Source: Warburgia ugandensis
Taxonomy: Eukaryota > Streptophyta > Magnoliopsida > Canellales > Canellaceae
NCBI GenBank assembly: GCA_035236585.1
Contig: CP141127.1
Span: 67,685,495-67,749,494, forward strand
Reading direction: 5' to 3'
DNA length: 64,000 nt
The translations under genes and the position numbers were made by a program. The number at the start of each line of letters is the position of its first letter. The first letter of the stretch is position 1. Under the pieces are notes generated by a model. The model saw nothing but the letters and a program-made list of their open reading frames with translations, was not told the DNA's origin and did no database searches. This document shows positions 1 through 12,967 of this stretch, piece after piece.

Positions 1-290
1 AAGGTGAGGTTTAAACTTTGGATTATGTAATTTGGACAATGGTTTATAATTATGATATAGGGGCTATGTAAGAGTGAACTACTGGATGATTCCTGGTATT
101 CAATGAAATGTTATTTTATACAAAATGGCTGTGTATTATGTATCTTCAAGTGAGACTTGGGTTTTGCTACAAATGAATTTAAATGAAAAGAATTTTTGAT
201 GTTTTGTTTGTGAAATTTTTTTGCACCATTAAGGGCCCTTTTCTTTGAAAAATGTATTACAAATTGTGTTAGAAAACTTGGGTTGTCACA
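1..290 (+). repeat. 3' end of a T2-subfamily LTR, cut by the window edge
   Basis: The segment ends in GGGTTGTCACA at 280-290, the terminal motif of the other group T LTRs. About 150 bp before the end align by eye with the reverse complement of the LTR that starts at 50558, sharing an AAGGGCCC core and the poly-T tract before it. No tRNA primer-binding site follows 290, so this is either a solo LTR or the 3' LTR of an element lying to the left. The other end and its target duplication are outside the window. Confidence 0.7.
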
Positions 291-1252
291 GGAAATGGGT
301 TTTTGTTATACTTTCTGCATCGCATAGATCTCATACTCGGTGTAGACCGTCGCTGCATAAGGATAAAACAAACCTCTCGAGAGATGGAAGATGACCTCTG
401 GGGGAGTAGAAGGAAGAAAAATGCCCGAATCTTTGTGCCTTTCTCACATAATCACAGTTGGGGTTAGAGAGAGTAAGAGAAGAGTCGATGGGAAAGAAAT
501 TTAAGAACATTAAATATCAATTTACAATATTATATTTTTTTGATGAAAAATTCATGAGGTAGATAGTTTGCACATCGCACTTTAGATGCATCAACTGCTT
601 TGACATAGCTAGTGCATCGACTCCTACTAGGACTATTTATAGAAAATTGAAAATTTTCTAGAAAGATTCTATTCATGGCACTGGTTGGTGCAAGGAAACA
701 AATCCATTAATAGTGAGGATATTGGATGTGCTTGCAAAATAGAGCCACGATAATAGTTAACTTGAGCATGTCAACTTAATTTAGGAACCTCTATTCCACA
801 CTGTGTAGCACAAAAAAACTCCTCAAATGATAGTGCTAAGCTATCTTTCCCAATGTGCTAATAATTATCTCCAAGAATGATTTAGAGCTTTCATTTGCAC
901 ATTCACAAAGCATCATTGCATTCATAGGAAAGGAACATTGCATTCAAAAGAACTGTGTTTATTCCAATGAATAAATGATATTCTTTTAATCTCCAATGGA
1001 TTTCAATTTTTTTAAAAAGAGACAAAGACATACACTACAAATGCCACATTCATTTCCATCCACTCTTTGGTTTCTTCTTTGTGGAGTGGTTTTAGGTGCA
1101 TCTTCTCCCACCAGGACCCTTGATTTAACTCCTTTCTTGCTTCACCTTTCTTCTACTAAACTTGTGGCACCTTCAAGAATGTTTTCTTCATATGACACAT
1201 GACTAACATGTCAAGATTTGGAGCTACCCCTAAAGATCAATCCCAATTTGTC
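291..1252. other. Unassigned AT-rich flank
   Basis: No motif, terminal repeat or convincing coding frame was recognised. The plus-strand 68-codon frame at 996-1202 has no recognisable domain and overlaps the 3' end of a decayed minus-strand frame. I see nothing else here. Confidence 0.5.
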
Positions 1253-4200
1253 TTACACATGAATGGAAAGCTCATGTTCTTGCATTCGAGAGTAGCCTAG
1301 GCATTGAATTCTATCTTCCTTAGTTTCTTCCTTAGCTTCATCTAAAATAGCAACAACCTTGCCTTTACCAATTGATAAGTGTTCAATTTTGTATAAAAAG
1401 TACTCAATTAGTAATATATGTGTTATGAAATATAGTATTATTTCTAGGGTTTTTTCAAAAATTCATAACACATGGATTTTTTATCTAATAATTCAGATTT
1501 AGAAGCTAATTCAGAGTAAGTATATGAATTTTCATAATTTTTTAGTATTTAATTAGGGTTTTTACATTTTTTTGTAGGAAGTGAGAACATGATCCCATGG
1601 TCTATAATGTGCTATGCAGAGTTTTTTGCAAGTCAAGCTATGCAGTTATCTTATATAGGTGTGGAAGTGGATCCCCTTGAAGAAATTGGAGGAAAGCAAA
1701 GATGATTAAAATGATCCATGCAAAAAGTCATGCATTTCTATCACTTTGCATAAGAATTGGAGACATAAATTTAGTTTCATAGTCCAAATTGGAAACCTAA
1801 GGAAGCTAGGCTACTCAAGCCTTCAAGCCTATCATTGAAGCTACTTTAGCAACCAGGGAATGAGCCATCAAAGTGAGCCATCAAGCCTTGGTTGAGCACC
1901 CATGGAGCCACAAGATTGGAGCATCAAACAAGCAACTATCCTATGTTGAAATATGATTTTTAAGGGTTTTTGAGAGAAAATTGTAAAAGGTAATGCACAT
2001 AAACTTAGGATTACACATTTTTTTACTTAAGGAGGGAGCCAGCTTCCTAGAAGGTGATGCCTCCCTCGCTGCTTAGTTGTAAATTTAGTTGATTTCCTAA
2101 TTAGAGAACCCCTAGATCTATCACCAGTCAAAGCATATTAAGACCCTGAGTTTTTCATATCTTTTTCATAACATTTTCTTTTCTTGATCCCTCTCCATTC
2201 CAACCAATTAACCAATCAATAAAGGGGAGTGGAACTCCACCCACGCTCTTTATGGAAAGACACTTCCCCCCTTTGTCAAATTAGAAACCAGCCCATGTCA
2301 TCTCCTATGCCATCTTTGATTATATCATTTTCTACCTAAATTTCCTCCTTTGCTCTCTACATAACATTACTTATTCAAAACACTACATCTAGATTTCCTT
2401 TCCTCCTTGTTTCAACCTTTCCTAAGTTAGAAACCCAAACACCTATAAATTCCCTATGGTTCCCATGTTTTCAACCAAGTAGAGGTTAGGTGAGACAACC
2501 TTGAAATTATACTCTATTGCTTTGGTGATCTTTGAAGTTGGAACTTAGCATTCTTTTGGGATGTTCTTCCCTTGTATTTCTACTAAGTTCTCTTATTATT
2601 TTCTCTCCAATTCCAAGTTAGTGATTTAGTTTGCTTGCTTCAATTTCATTGTGTTTTGCTTGTGTTTTTGCTCTCTATTTCCACACGTCTTTTTCCATTT
2701 TTCTTCTCCTCTCTTCTTCACTACATTCCACTAGTTTTTCTTTATCATTAAATTAATATCTAAGTTAGCTCTTATCTAATAGTGGTAGCCAAGATAAGAG
2801 ATAGCTTAGAGCCTTCAATTTACCTCTTGAATTCCACATTTTCTACCATGTTTTGCATCCTAGCTGTTAGTCCATTTTCCTTGCTTTAGTTTATCATCTT
2901 AACCGTCTTCCCTCTTGAATTCCTTCCTGGTTTTCTTTACTTGTCATCATACTTTAGGTTAGGAGCATTAGATTGAGTTTTGGTTATAGTTTATATTAAT
3001 TTTTAGTGTTTAGTTTTGTGTGCAATTTCCAAATTTATACACTTGTTTTATGCACAGAATTTTGATTTATTTTGGCATTGATTTAATGAAATTCTTTGAC
3101 GATTTCTATTATTGAATGTTTCCATAATCAAATTACTTTAGATCTAGGTTGGTATCTTGCTTAAAAGTATTGTTTCAATTTCTTTATTATGCTTGATTTA
3201 AGTTGATGTTCTTAAGTGCTTGGAATCTAGAATTTTTGTCCTTAATCCTTATGCTTTGTTTCTAGCCATCTAAACATCTTATTTCTTGAATCCTTAAGAA
3301 GCCATTTAGGTTTTTAGGTAATTTATTTAGTTTATCAGTTATCTTGCATGTTAGTTTGCATTTAAAGCATCATATCTAGCCATCTTTGGACCCATGAACT
3401 ATACACACCATCCATGGATCATGGGTGTGGTAATAGGTTAATTTTATCTTTGATATTTGGATAATTTAGTTTCTTAATCTTGTTTTGACAGCTACTAATT
3501 AGTTATTTGTATCTTAGTTTAGGTTTAGAAAGTTTTGTGTTTAGGAAAGTGTTAAATTAGGAAAGTTTCCTTTTTACATAGTTTCCTTAAGTTTCTTAGT
3601 TTAATTCATTCTAGTTTTGATTTAGTTTCTTTTGTTAATTGCATGTTAGTTAGGTAACTTTCTAATTTCATTGCTTAGTTTTAATGTTAGCAAGTTTCCT
3701 TTAATTGTAGTTTCTAATTTCAAGTGTTTACTTTCTTAGTTTAAATTCAAATCATACCAATATCTTTCTTTTTTTTCTGAATTTAAGTACTTTAAATAAG
3801 ATCCATAGAACATACAAATTTGAGAGATTTCTTGTGGGATCAACCTTTCTTGTGTGCTATTACTACATTGATTCATGCACTTGTGAGTAATTTAAAGCTA
3901 CATCACCAATACCTCCAATAGTAGTTCCAGCTACACCATCGCCATCGCCATCGCCATCATCTTCATCCTCACTGTCAAAATTATTGCCCTCACTCTCTTT
4001 GCTCTCATCTTCCTCATCATCTTCTCCTTCACCTTCTCTCTCTTCTTCTCCACCTCCTTTCTCATCCTTGTAACTCTTGCTGCTATCACTATCCTTTTCA
4101 CCATATTTCTCATTGCTCTCCTCATTTCTATCATGTGTTTCATCATACTTTAGCAATATCAACTCCCTTGTTGGCAATTCTAGTGGTGGCTTGTATTTTG

Positions 4201-4440
4201 CAACCTCATCTTTTGGTGACCCCCAAGTTTTTCTTTGCCATTACCCACTTCTCTGCAAAGTGGTTTGCCTCTTTCTTCACCCTGATTAACTCATCATTCT
4301 TAGTAGTAATGGCAGCCTTAAAGGATTTGAATTCATCATCCTTGAGTCTATTTTCCTCATTCTTAGCATTCAAAGCTTCATCCTTCTATAGCAATTGGGT
4401 TCAACTACTTCTAAGAACCTGCATTCATGAATTAGACATT
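1253..4440 (-). pseudogene. Decayed coiled-coil plus acidic-tail protein, split by a solo LTR
   Basis: Read on the minus strand from about 4440, the frame shows a charged, probably coiled-coil stretch (KDDEFKSFKAAITTKNDE, about 4290-4345), then a one-base frame change near A and G runs at about 4215-4235. A strongly acidic tail follows, rich in E, D, S and G, and ends in GD dipeptides encoded by a GATGGC hexanucleotide repeat (3939-3960). The solo LTR at 1373-3905 interrupts it. If one copy of the CCAAT duplication is removed with the LTR, the frame stays open into 1367-1253, where it meets a TAA. Function is unknown. The composition resembles accessory proteins in plant retroelements, but I could not identify a family. 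Confidence 0.4.
1373..3905 (+). mobile_element. Solo LTR O-a (Tat/Athila-like), TSD CCAAT
   Basis: This 2533-bp unit starts TGATAAGTGTTCAATTTT and ends AAAGCTACATCA. It is flanked by a perfect 5-bp duplication, CCAAT, at 1368-1372 and 3906-3910. The start matches the other O LTRs at 26550 and 47884 and, inverted, the one ending at 46060. A TATA-like TATAAAT lies at 2444-2450. Neither PBS nor PPT adjoins it, so it is a solo LTR left by recombination between the two LTRs of a former element. Assignment to the Tat/Athila group rests on related LTRs elsewhere in the window that adjoin a tRNA-Asp-like PBS or a G-rich PPT. Confidence 0.88.
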
Positions 4441-4904
4441 GAAACTTTCATACTTTTGGTGGACAATATTATATATAATGTTCTAAGTGCTTTATGCCAA
4501 TAATACAAATTTTTGAAAGAAAACAAGATAATTCAGACATGTTGTCTCACAATCAAAATTATTTAAAAAATTATTAAAATGCCAATGACTAACAAAATTA
4601 ATTTTTAGATGATCCAAATTTGAGGTTTCTTAGCAGACTTTTGGTTTTTAGTATTTGCATGACATTTTAGAATTTTCAACAAATCAGAGATATACACTTA
4701 TCAGTTGAGTTTTAGAAATATGACCCAATCTCTAAAAGTCTAATTTTGTACCTGGATCTAGGAGTTGCTTCTTCTTTTTTTCCCATTTGTAATTTTTCTT
4801 GGAACTATTTTTTTATTGAATTCAAATGGGTATTTTCTTATTTTTATTTTAAGGTCTTAAGTAATTGTCATTTACTTAAATGATTTTATAATGTAAATAG
4901 GTAC
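4441..4904. other. AT-rich spacer, no recognisable feature
   Basis: No coding frame, terminal motif or repeat unit was recognised between the decayed reading frame and the tandem repeats. Confidence 0.5.
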
Positions 4905-5212
4905 TCTTGCTAGTCACATTGTGTGTAATCATAAAAACATTCTATTTTAGGGGTACTTTTGGTGAAACACTTCTCTTAAATTTTAAAAGGAAGGCATCTA
5001 GAGAGGGTCGATAGAGACTCTTGGATGTTGGATTTTTCATGACTCTAAACAAGTACCCTCTTTGGCGACATTGTGTATAGTCAAGATAACATGTTGTCTC
5101 GAGTGTAGTTTGGACAAAATATTTTCCTCTTAACTTTTAGAAAGGGGACATCCAAAGAGGGCCCATAAACATTGTTGGATGTTGCACTTTTTCATGGTTC
5201 TTGTTTCCAAGT
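4905..5212. repeat. Two diverged ~150-bp direct repeats
   Basis: The two units begin at about 4905 and 5050. Both run from a GTACYCT start and a GACATTGTGTRTA-like motif (the first copy has C for G), through a CTCTTAA-TTTTA-AAAGG stretch and a CATCYARAGAGGG core, to a TTGGATGTTG ... TTTTTCATG end. They are clearly related but highly diverged. Function is unknown. Confidence 0.6.
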
Positions 5213-5224
5213 TTAAATGCAGCA

Positions 5225-5865
5225 CAAGCAAGGAGAGTGGAGCCCACTACCACTTGAAGTCCCACTTTGTCATAACTACTTTTCTAAATATTTTCCTAAA
5301 ATCAAAGGCTGCCTAATATAAAGGGGGCACACAATTTTTCTTTACCAATTTCCTCAAAATATCAAACCTCGAGGGAGAATAAAATAAGGAGAGTGACCCT
5401 TTATATGTCCAATCTATCTTTCTAATTCTCTTCCTCTTTCCTTCTTTTCCTACAATTAAGGGCTCCCTAGCCTAAAGGGGACCCAACTCCCTTAAAAATT
5501 CCAACTCCCTTGAAAGAAAGAAGAAAAGAATAGTGAGAGGGGCCACCTTGGAGAAGAAGTCCCATCTCTTTCTCTCTTTTATACTTTTCTTAAAACATGG
5601 GTCCTCCTCACCCAACAAGATTTCCCCATTTTCTTCATATTCATTGCTTTTGAAAGAGAAAATGTAAGGAGAGTTGGCCCACCCTTGAGTTGTGTCCTAT
5701 TTCTTCCTAAAACTAAGGGTTGCACAACCTAAGCATGGCGCCCTATTTTCTTAAGGATTTAAAGTTTCTTGTATGGAGGAAATGACATAGGATAGTGGGC
5801 CCCACTTTTTCAAAGAGTTTCTCACCTTCCATATACACTCCTAAAGTTTAGGGCAATCCCAATCT
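5225..5865. repeat. Degenerate tandem array, about 4-5 units of ~120-155 bp
   Basis: A unit can be recognised by RGGAGAGTGGSCCCAC followed by a C/T-rich stretch, then CTAAGGGYTGCCTARCCTAAAGGGG and a GAAAGARAA tail. Unit starts fall near 5230, 5386, 5527, 5668 and 5791. Copies differ in length and sequence, so this is an old minisatellite-like array, or the decayed repeat region of a mobile element. It directly precedes a CA microsatellite. Confidence 0.55.
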
Positions 5866-5875
5866 TAGTTGCCTA

Positions 5876-5876
<1 letters not shown>

Positions 5877-5921
<45 letters not shown>
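5877..5921. repeat. (CA)n microsatellite
   Basis: Uninterrupted CA dinucleotide run of about 22 units. Confidence 0.97.
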
Positions 5922-5924
<3 letters not shown>

Positions 5925-6132
5925 CTATATCCCATGACCTTTTTCCTATTTCTCTCCATCTCTCACCCCCAACTCTCAGGTCCCATTCCCACCATGTTTC
6001 ATCCTCACTCCATCTCTCTCATCCACTTTATCTCTCACTTAACCACCACATACCATCTTTCTCTCACTTAACCACCACATACCGTCTTTCTCCTACTATT
6101 TCTCCAACATAAATATCAGGGTCCACATCACT

Positions 6133-6164
6133 CCCCCCCCCCCCCCCTCTCTCTCTCTCTCTCT
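6133..6164. repeat. Poly-C tract followed by (CT)n
   Basis: Fifteen C residues are followed by about nine CT units, directly before the O-family LTR fragment that starts at 6168. Confidence 0.95.
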
Positions 6165-6167
6165 TAC

Positions 6168-6690
6168 TGATGTGATTTTAATATACTACAAGTGCACGGA
6201 TCTATTGGAGTATGACATAACAAATGGGGGAAGATTTGATGAGGACTTCTTGAAAGGAATTTCAATTAAAATCTATGCTAACTTACTTTAACCTAGACAA
6301 TCTTTTAAACAAAGTAAAGAACTTTAAGCACCAAACTAAACGAAGTAAACTAAACAAGGAAATAAACAAAGAAAGTTAACTAGGTAATAAAAAGAAACTA
6401 ATTTCTTTAATGGAATGTTACAATGAATTGGAATATGATCATATATGGCTTGGATGTGGTCATAACTTAAATTTTCTTATATAAGAATGAATATTTCATT
6501 TTTCACTAGCTATGTTTTTCATTTTTCCTCTTTAACTTTTAGTATAAGCTTTCTTTGAATTTTTCTCTTTTCAGCCTTTTCGATGTTTATCTCTTGACTT
6601 GTATTGCTCATACTTTTCTCAAGATATTTCTACAACCATTTCTACATATTTCTAAAACAAACTTGGTAATGGATATATTATAGGCGTTAA
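6168..6690 (-). mobile_element. O-family LTR fragment (3' part), truncated by a T1 element
   Basis: It begins TGATGTG followed by a TACAAGTGCACGG-type motif, the reverse complement of an O-family LTR 3' end (compare 30568 and, inverted, 24300-24336). Only about 520 bp remain before the T1 element begins at 6691. It may be the 3' LTR of the old minus-strand O element whose 3' internal part resumes at 15797, with the T1 element inserted between. That link is inference. Confidence 0.55.
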
Positions 6691-9600
6691 TGAGATGACC
6701 TGGGTTTTCACATGCATTTTTAAATGCAATATCTAATTCTTAGGGCGGGATCAATCCCTATTTGAAAACATTTTTAGAAAAACAATGCAATGCAATAGAA
6801 AATCTTTTATTTTAAATTCATTTTGAAAACCTCGAGTATCATTTGCTTTTAAGATGAGTAAAGTAGTTTTGAAAATTATGGAAATCATAAATGTCTTCCC
6901 AGGTCTATCCAGTCACAGTCCACAACCTAACTATAAATAAGTATAGATACATGTCCAAAAGGTAGAGTGTTTACTTACATTCATGCTTGTCTTCTCTTCA
7001 TTCACTTGAGTGTAGCACTAACATTTTCTGATGCTTCTTCTAATTTTGTGTAGAGCTAATCTATAAAAATAATATATTAGGGTAAGTATTTCTCATACTT
7101 AGTAGGTGATCTGATACTACTATCTTGAAAACACAACATGAAACATGCATGGTTTTAAAAGAGGCTCTTCATGTGAAACATCATTCAATTTCTTCTTGTG
7201 GAAACATGCATATTTATGTAAATAAACATAAGCTCATTTGGACATTTCAACCATGGAATCATTTTTACTAAAATGTTGTAATCATAATATGAATGTCATG
7301 AAAATCATAAGGTAGAAATCAATTGATTCATATAATATGATCTTGTCAACATATCATACCAACAAGTCAATGAAAATAATAATCATGAAACTCTTAAAAT
7401 AGTCATCATTCCAAGTAGATGCTAGCCTCACTATAAGTATCATGCACATGGTCTTTTGGTGTTGTTCCCATCGTAGGCTGCCTCATTCGGCGATCTGCCC
7501 ACTTGGAACTCAAGCTGACGGGTCAGTAATCATATCAAACCGACTGGCCATAAGTACTCATTTACGACCATCTAAATGCCATATGCATAACAATACAACT
7601 GAAATCATAGGGCCGTGACACCTCCAGTGGTCATCCTTATTTACCACAGCAGTTAGGGAAAGGACAATGCCTTTTTTGGCAGCGACACCATCCACCTTTT
7701 TGGTGGTAAAGGTTGGGAGGCCAATCCCGTACAACCCCTCAGCATAGTGCCCACTAGGCTCAATAGCCCAAAAGCATACACAGATAATCCAAATCTCAAT
7801 CATCATAAATCATGCAATTTATGCATTTATTTTCAAAACATGCAAGCAATGCATAAAATCTGCTCATGCTAGTATTGCATTTAATGCCATAAATTCGCAA
7901 GCTTGTATACAAACATCGTATCCCAAAAGCATACTAAATACAATGACAGATACAAGTGCCTCAAGGACATAAATCACGAGGACAAGTCTACATACTCGTA
8001 TAAGAACAGCATATCTCAAAACATATACTAAATATCGTGATAGAAGCAGGTAAATCACACAGAGTTTGGGATGCATTTTGAAAGCTGAGTAGTGTCAGAC
8101 TACCTACATCGGTGTTACTTGAATCGTCCTCTTCATTATTCGACCCTAAGTAACCTTTGTGCAATCCTGAATATCAAGTAATAACAAGGATTCAAGTATT
8201 ATTTTCCAACCTTTATGGATCATTACTTAGGCTTATAGATTAACGGCTAGATCTGCCTTTTAGGATCTATAGGTCCTTGCTTAGTGGGCTTCTAGGCTAG
8301 ATCTCACATATAGATCTAATATTTAATAGTTACATTGCCTGTCTTGATGCTTAGAACAGTTCTGAAGGGTCAGATCTATATTTCAACGATGGATATACGT
8401 AATTTAGGGTTGATTCTCAGCTCTTAATCTCCTAACATCTCAAATGGATCAATTCATGAAATCTGATTATCTTTGATATTATAGATCTATGAGATTTCTA
8501 TAGTTTTTAGGCTATATTCATATAAATAGCCTCTGATCCTAACTTTTATAGTCTCATTAGGTCTGCATCGTTATTACAAACGTAACGGTTCTTTTGGATC
8601 ATCAATCAGAGTTATATAGCCTCCTTAATTTCAGTTTTTAGTATCATGAGTCCACGAATGAACTAGGATGCGTTCGCGTCGCGGTCGAACCGCGACCATG
8701 TTCGAATGTATGCACATGCTTGAACGACGCGCCAGGGTGTGTGTCTTAGATGGCGTCGTGCAGACGTGTCTTTGGCGCGAGTGTGTTCATGTCACAGCTC
8801 CCAGGTGCTCGTGCCTTCTCGGGCACGTGTCACGTGCGGCATCACCGTGCGTCTGGTTCGAATGGATCAGCAGATCCATCGAAGCTGGGTTTTCTCCGGC
8901 GATTCTCGGTCGGGAAACCACCAGATCCAGCATAGATCTGGGTCAAAAAAAGAGGGAAAAACCATAGGGGAAAGGGATTCTTGCCTAGGAAGCCTGAAAT
9001 GGTGCCCTTCTTCCAGTGGTACAGTTCCTACAACGCCTGTCAGAAAACCCTTGTTGTTGGAAAAATCAAGTGAAATTGCAAGGGCCAGAGGAGGGAGAAG
9101 GAGAAGAAGGAGAGAAAGGAGAAAAAGGAAAAGTGGGTTCAGCACCCGAAAGGGGTTTTTCGACGAATGCGATTTGATCATGCCTGCCTGAACCCTAATC
9201 TAAAATGGTCGGAACCTTGTAGCCAAAAGAGGAGAGAAGGAGGATGGTTGGGGAAGAGGGGGAATGTTTCTTTAAAGAGGGTAAAAGGCGGTGCTGCCCA
9301 ATGGCGGTGCTACCATTTTTCCGGTGGCGCCTTGTAGAGGCGATGCCATTAGGGCGGTGGATGGAGGTAGGGGATGATGGAGGGGGTGTCGTTAGCAAAA
9401 CGACCCCCTGTGTTTTCAACACTTTTTCATTTTTAAGTCCAAATTACACAAATGCCCCTCATCTTCAAATGCCCATAACTTGGTCATACGAACTTCGTTT
9501 TTAGTATTCTTTGAGGTGTTGGATTCCATTTCGAGTGTAGAATCTAGTGAACTGATTTTTTTCACACATTCCTTTGTTTACTATTTTAATTAAAATTAAA

Positions 9601-9731
9601 CATTTAACCATCTATTAATATCATTAAACATGTATAAACTTTCAAAATAAACAATTTATAACTAATTGGCAATGGGTAAACATCATGATTGATCGTGGTT
9701 ATATTAATATTGTAAATTTTGAGTCATTACA
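6691..9731 (-). repeat. 3' LTR of T1 copy 1
   Basis: On the minus strand it runs from TGTAATGACTC (at 9731) to GGTCATCTCA (at 6691). Compared with the partner LTR it keeps a 416-bp segment (6818-7233) that is missing there, and it lacks about 106 bp present in the partner at about 13473-13580. The T3 LTR carries a sequence like that 106-bp block, so its absence here is probably a deletion. A CpG-rich block occupies about 8660-8900, and the promoter-like region before it has CTTTAAAGAA (near 9270) where other T LTRs have TATAAA. Confidence 0.88.
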
Positions 9732-9750
9732 TTATTACCCCCTTCAAAGA
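9732..9750 (-). other. Polypurine tract of T1 copy 1
   Basis: Read on the minus strand: TTTGAAGGGGGTAATAA directly before the LTR start TGTAATGACTC. This is the expected plus-strand priming site of an LTR element and corresponds to AAAGGGGGCAATGA at 60414-60427 in copy 2. Confidence 0.85.
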
Positions 9751-11966
9751 ATTTTGTCCTTGAAATTCCACAAATTATTACCTTCAAGCTATTGGTTTCT
9801 TAGATAGCCTCTAAATGAATGCATTCTCCCTTAGGACTCTAACTAAGAGGATTTTTTTATATTTTTTTATATTTATTTGCTTCACCTCATATATCTTTCA
9901 TTCAATACCTCAATTGAGTTAATAAGTAAAGAAATGTTGTCCTTGAAATTCTCTTCATATTACCTTGCAATCAAATCTAGGCACATTCTCAATTCATCAT
10001 CCTCTTCTTCATAATGCCTTCCATAAAGGCCTTAAATATATATGAAATTTAGCATATCCTTACTTAAGAATCACTTCCACTGCGCCTTAATTTCTATCGA
10101 GTTTATAGAATTACTATTTACAAATCCTTAAATGACCACACTCCTCTAATCATATAGAAATTACTCTCAACTTCTTTGATACTATATCATCTTATTCCTT
10201 ACCTTTCATCTTGAATAGTAGAGGATAGTCTCCTTGGCTTTTTGTCCCCCATCAAATGACTTAGTATTAGAGTCTCATACCTTGCTAGTGAGAGTCCCAA
10301 GAGTTTATATTCTTTCTATCAAGTCTCACTTGGCTCATATGTTCGTTAAGAAACTTCAATGCGACTTGGCTCATATGTTCTTCAAGTAACTTCAAAATTT
10401 TATATAGTATCACTTCTCATCTCTTTATGTCAATGATAAAAGTTTTCTCCATACTCAAATCCTGTACTTGGGAAAATACTAGTCTCCAAACTTCGCGTTC
10501 CAATAGTCCTTCATTTTTCATTTGTGACCTGATTCCTCAACCAATGTTTATAATCATAATAGCACCATGAAAAAAATCAAGTAGCATCTTTCCTCAAGGA
10601 TACTAGTACATAGTGCAAATAAAACCTCCTAACTATTCTTGAATTCCATCAAAGAATTTTCTTCTCGAAGAATTTATGCAAAATCATGTCAAACATTTAT
10701 GGTCAATTTATCATCATAGATCCAACATTCTCTTTTAGAGCCTTATATGACTATTCCCATAAAAATTGTCATTTAGAATTTCCAACAATATTCATACTTA
10801 TGTCAAATTCTCTCATCCTTAATAGAGTTGACTCACTGGGTTCATGGTTGGATCCCTTATCAATATCCTCTTTAAGTTTTCCTTGGTTGATTGATGATTC
10901 ACTTTGTGATCTTTCAGACCAAAAGTTCTATACATATAATTGTCATCTCAACCTAGTAAAGTTAACCCTAAAAATTTCTTTTATTTAATTTTCTATAGTT
11001 GGTCTCCATACTTGATATGTACATATAACAAGTACCTTTTTGTTTAAAAGCAATTAAACATCAGTTGTTACTATATATAGTGTGACAGCTATCTTAATGT
11101 TTCTCCTTCCATTCCTTATGTCGACATATTGTTCAACCACTCGTCAAAGCTTTGTCGTCATTCATTAAGTCTTAATTGTCAGGAGATATCATCACAAGTA
11201 GCAATTCACGTACCACCTCATCTTAATAAGAATCATCCAATTTATAGGCTACTAGCTGAAAGGTCTCTAAAGTGATCAGTGCTTAGCTACCTTTCCTTTT
11301 CAATCCAAGTCAGTAGCATCTTGTAAACCCAAGGTGTCTGGGAATATCAGCAATTGCTTAGATCATTTCCCAGTTCACATTGTTACTAAATCTATTGTAC
11401 CTTTAGATTCTCAAATGACTGAGTCTAATCAATTGACTTTCTTGAGGAAAAATTCATGCCTAAGTACCCATAATCTTCCTCAAAACTTAGGTTACTATCT
11501 ACTAGATGCTATCATGGTTAATTAGATATGATTTGAATACCTTAGTTCAATCAACATTGCTCTACAGGTAATGACACTTACTTCTAGGGCTAAATAATGT
11601 TGTCAAGATACTTACTCCTTGAACTTTCCTTAATGGTATCAAAACCTCAAGTTGATCTTTGATAATACTCTCAGCAATAAAGATCCATTGGACAAGTCAC
11701 TATCCTTCTTTGGAAATTTCTTGCAACACACTGTCCTTAAATCCGATATTCTACTCAAAGATTGTATTTTTCATCCTTTATCTCTATTATCTTTAATCCA
11801 CCAACTCGACTACTATTCGTTCTTCAATTTTGATTAATTCATCTTTCAATTTGGCAATACGACTCAAGATGAAAGATCTTTGATTCTATACTTTTCTTTC
11901 CTATCCTCCATAAATCATGATCTTCTTATTTTGACTATTCAACATCCATCAAATACTTGTAGTTAC

Positions 11967-12082
<116 letters not shown>

Positions 12083-12951
12083 CATTATTATCCCTATTAT
12101 TATTAGTATTCCTTAGTTAGTATTCTCCTTTTATCTACTTAGATCAATGTCTCCATCTGATTGGTTTGCATATAATTGATATCACATGTCAGACATGATA
12201 AACTTAATGCTTCCAGGAAATTTTAAAATTTTCTAATATCATCGAAATCCTTAATTGTCCGTATTCTCAGTAAAATTATACAGTGTCTTAACAAGTTTAT
12301 TAGCATCTTGTTCGTACCATGCTTTCCTATCAATCGATTATAACAGATCTATCATCCTAATCAAAACCTTCTAATAACTATGTTATAATCTAATTCTTCA
12401 TCATTCTTCTCAAATTCAGTCTTTACATCTACTATCATATTCATGTTGTATTTCTCTTGATAATATATCCATCGCTGCACTCATACTCTGATCTTCTCTA
12501 TTGTAAGATAGACATTTGTTTTCCATAAAGTTCCAATTAAGTCATCTAGAATTGAGTCAAGTTCTGTAGAATTCCAACCTTTGATTGACCTATTAGAAGT
12601 CAAAGTTATCTCTTAAGGATTCCACTAGTATCATCTTGTATTTCCATTCCTTATTCTTATCATAGTCTTATTCTCATATACTAGTTTCCTTGTTTACTCC
12701 ACTACTCAATACTCCTTAATCCCTAAGTATGTTAGACTAGAGTTTTGATAGGATTTGAGCCATCTAATACCTAAGTATTTGCAAGATCTATCCCCCCTTT
12801 TACCTATCTATTTATGGTGCATTTCTTTGTGGTCTAATATTATTTCTTATTCTAGTCATCTCTACTACCGATATGTAGACTACTTTTTCTTAATTATTTT
12901 TATCGTATATGACCTTTCGATATGTAGGACTGGCTGTGAAAGGATAAAACT

Positions 12952-12965
12952 GGGCTCTGATACCA
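12952..12965 (-). other. Primer-binding site, tRNA-iMet type
   Basis: The minus strand reads TGGTATCAGAGCCC, two bases after the LTR end TCTCA. TGGTATCAGAGC is the standard plant LTR-retrotransposon PBS complementary to the 3' end of initiator methionine tRNA. It fixes the element orientation as minus. Confidence 0.93.
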
Positions 12966-12967
12966 AT

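Noticed and set aside
8668..9422. Overlapping open frames of 60-150 codons on both strands
   Set aside because: They lie in the CpG-rich and purine-rich part of a T1 LTR. The frames are not kept in the other LTR copies, and the proteins are low-complexity.
12950..12966. tRNA gene fragment
   Set aside because: Only the 3'-end complement of tRNA-iMet is present, placed next to an LTR end. It is a primer-binding site.
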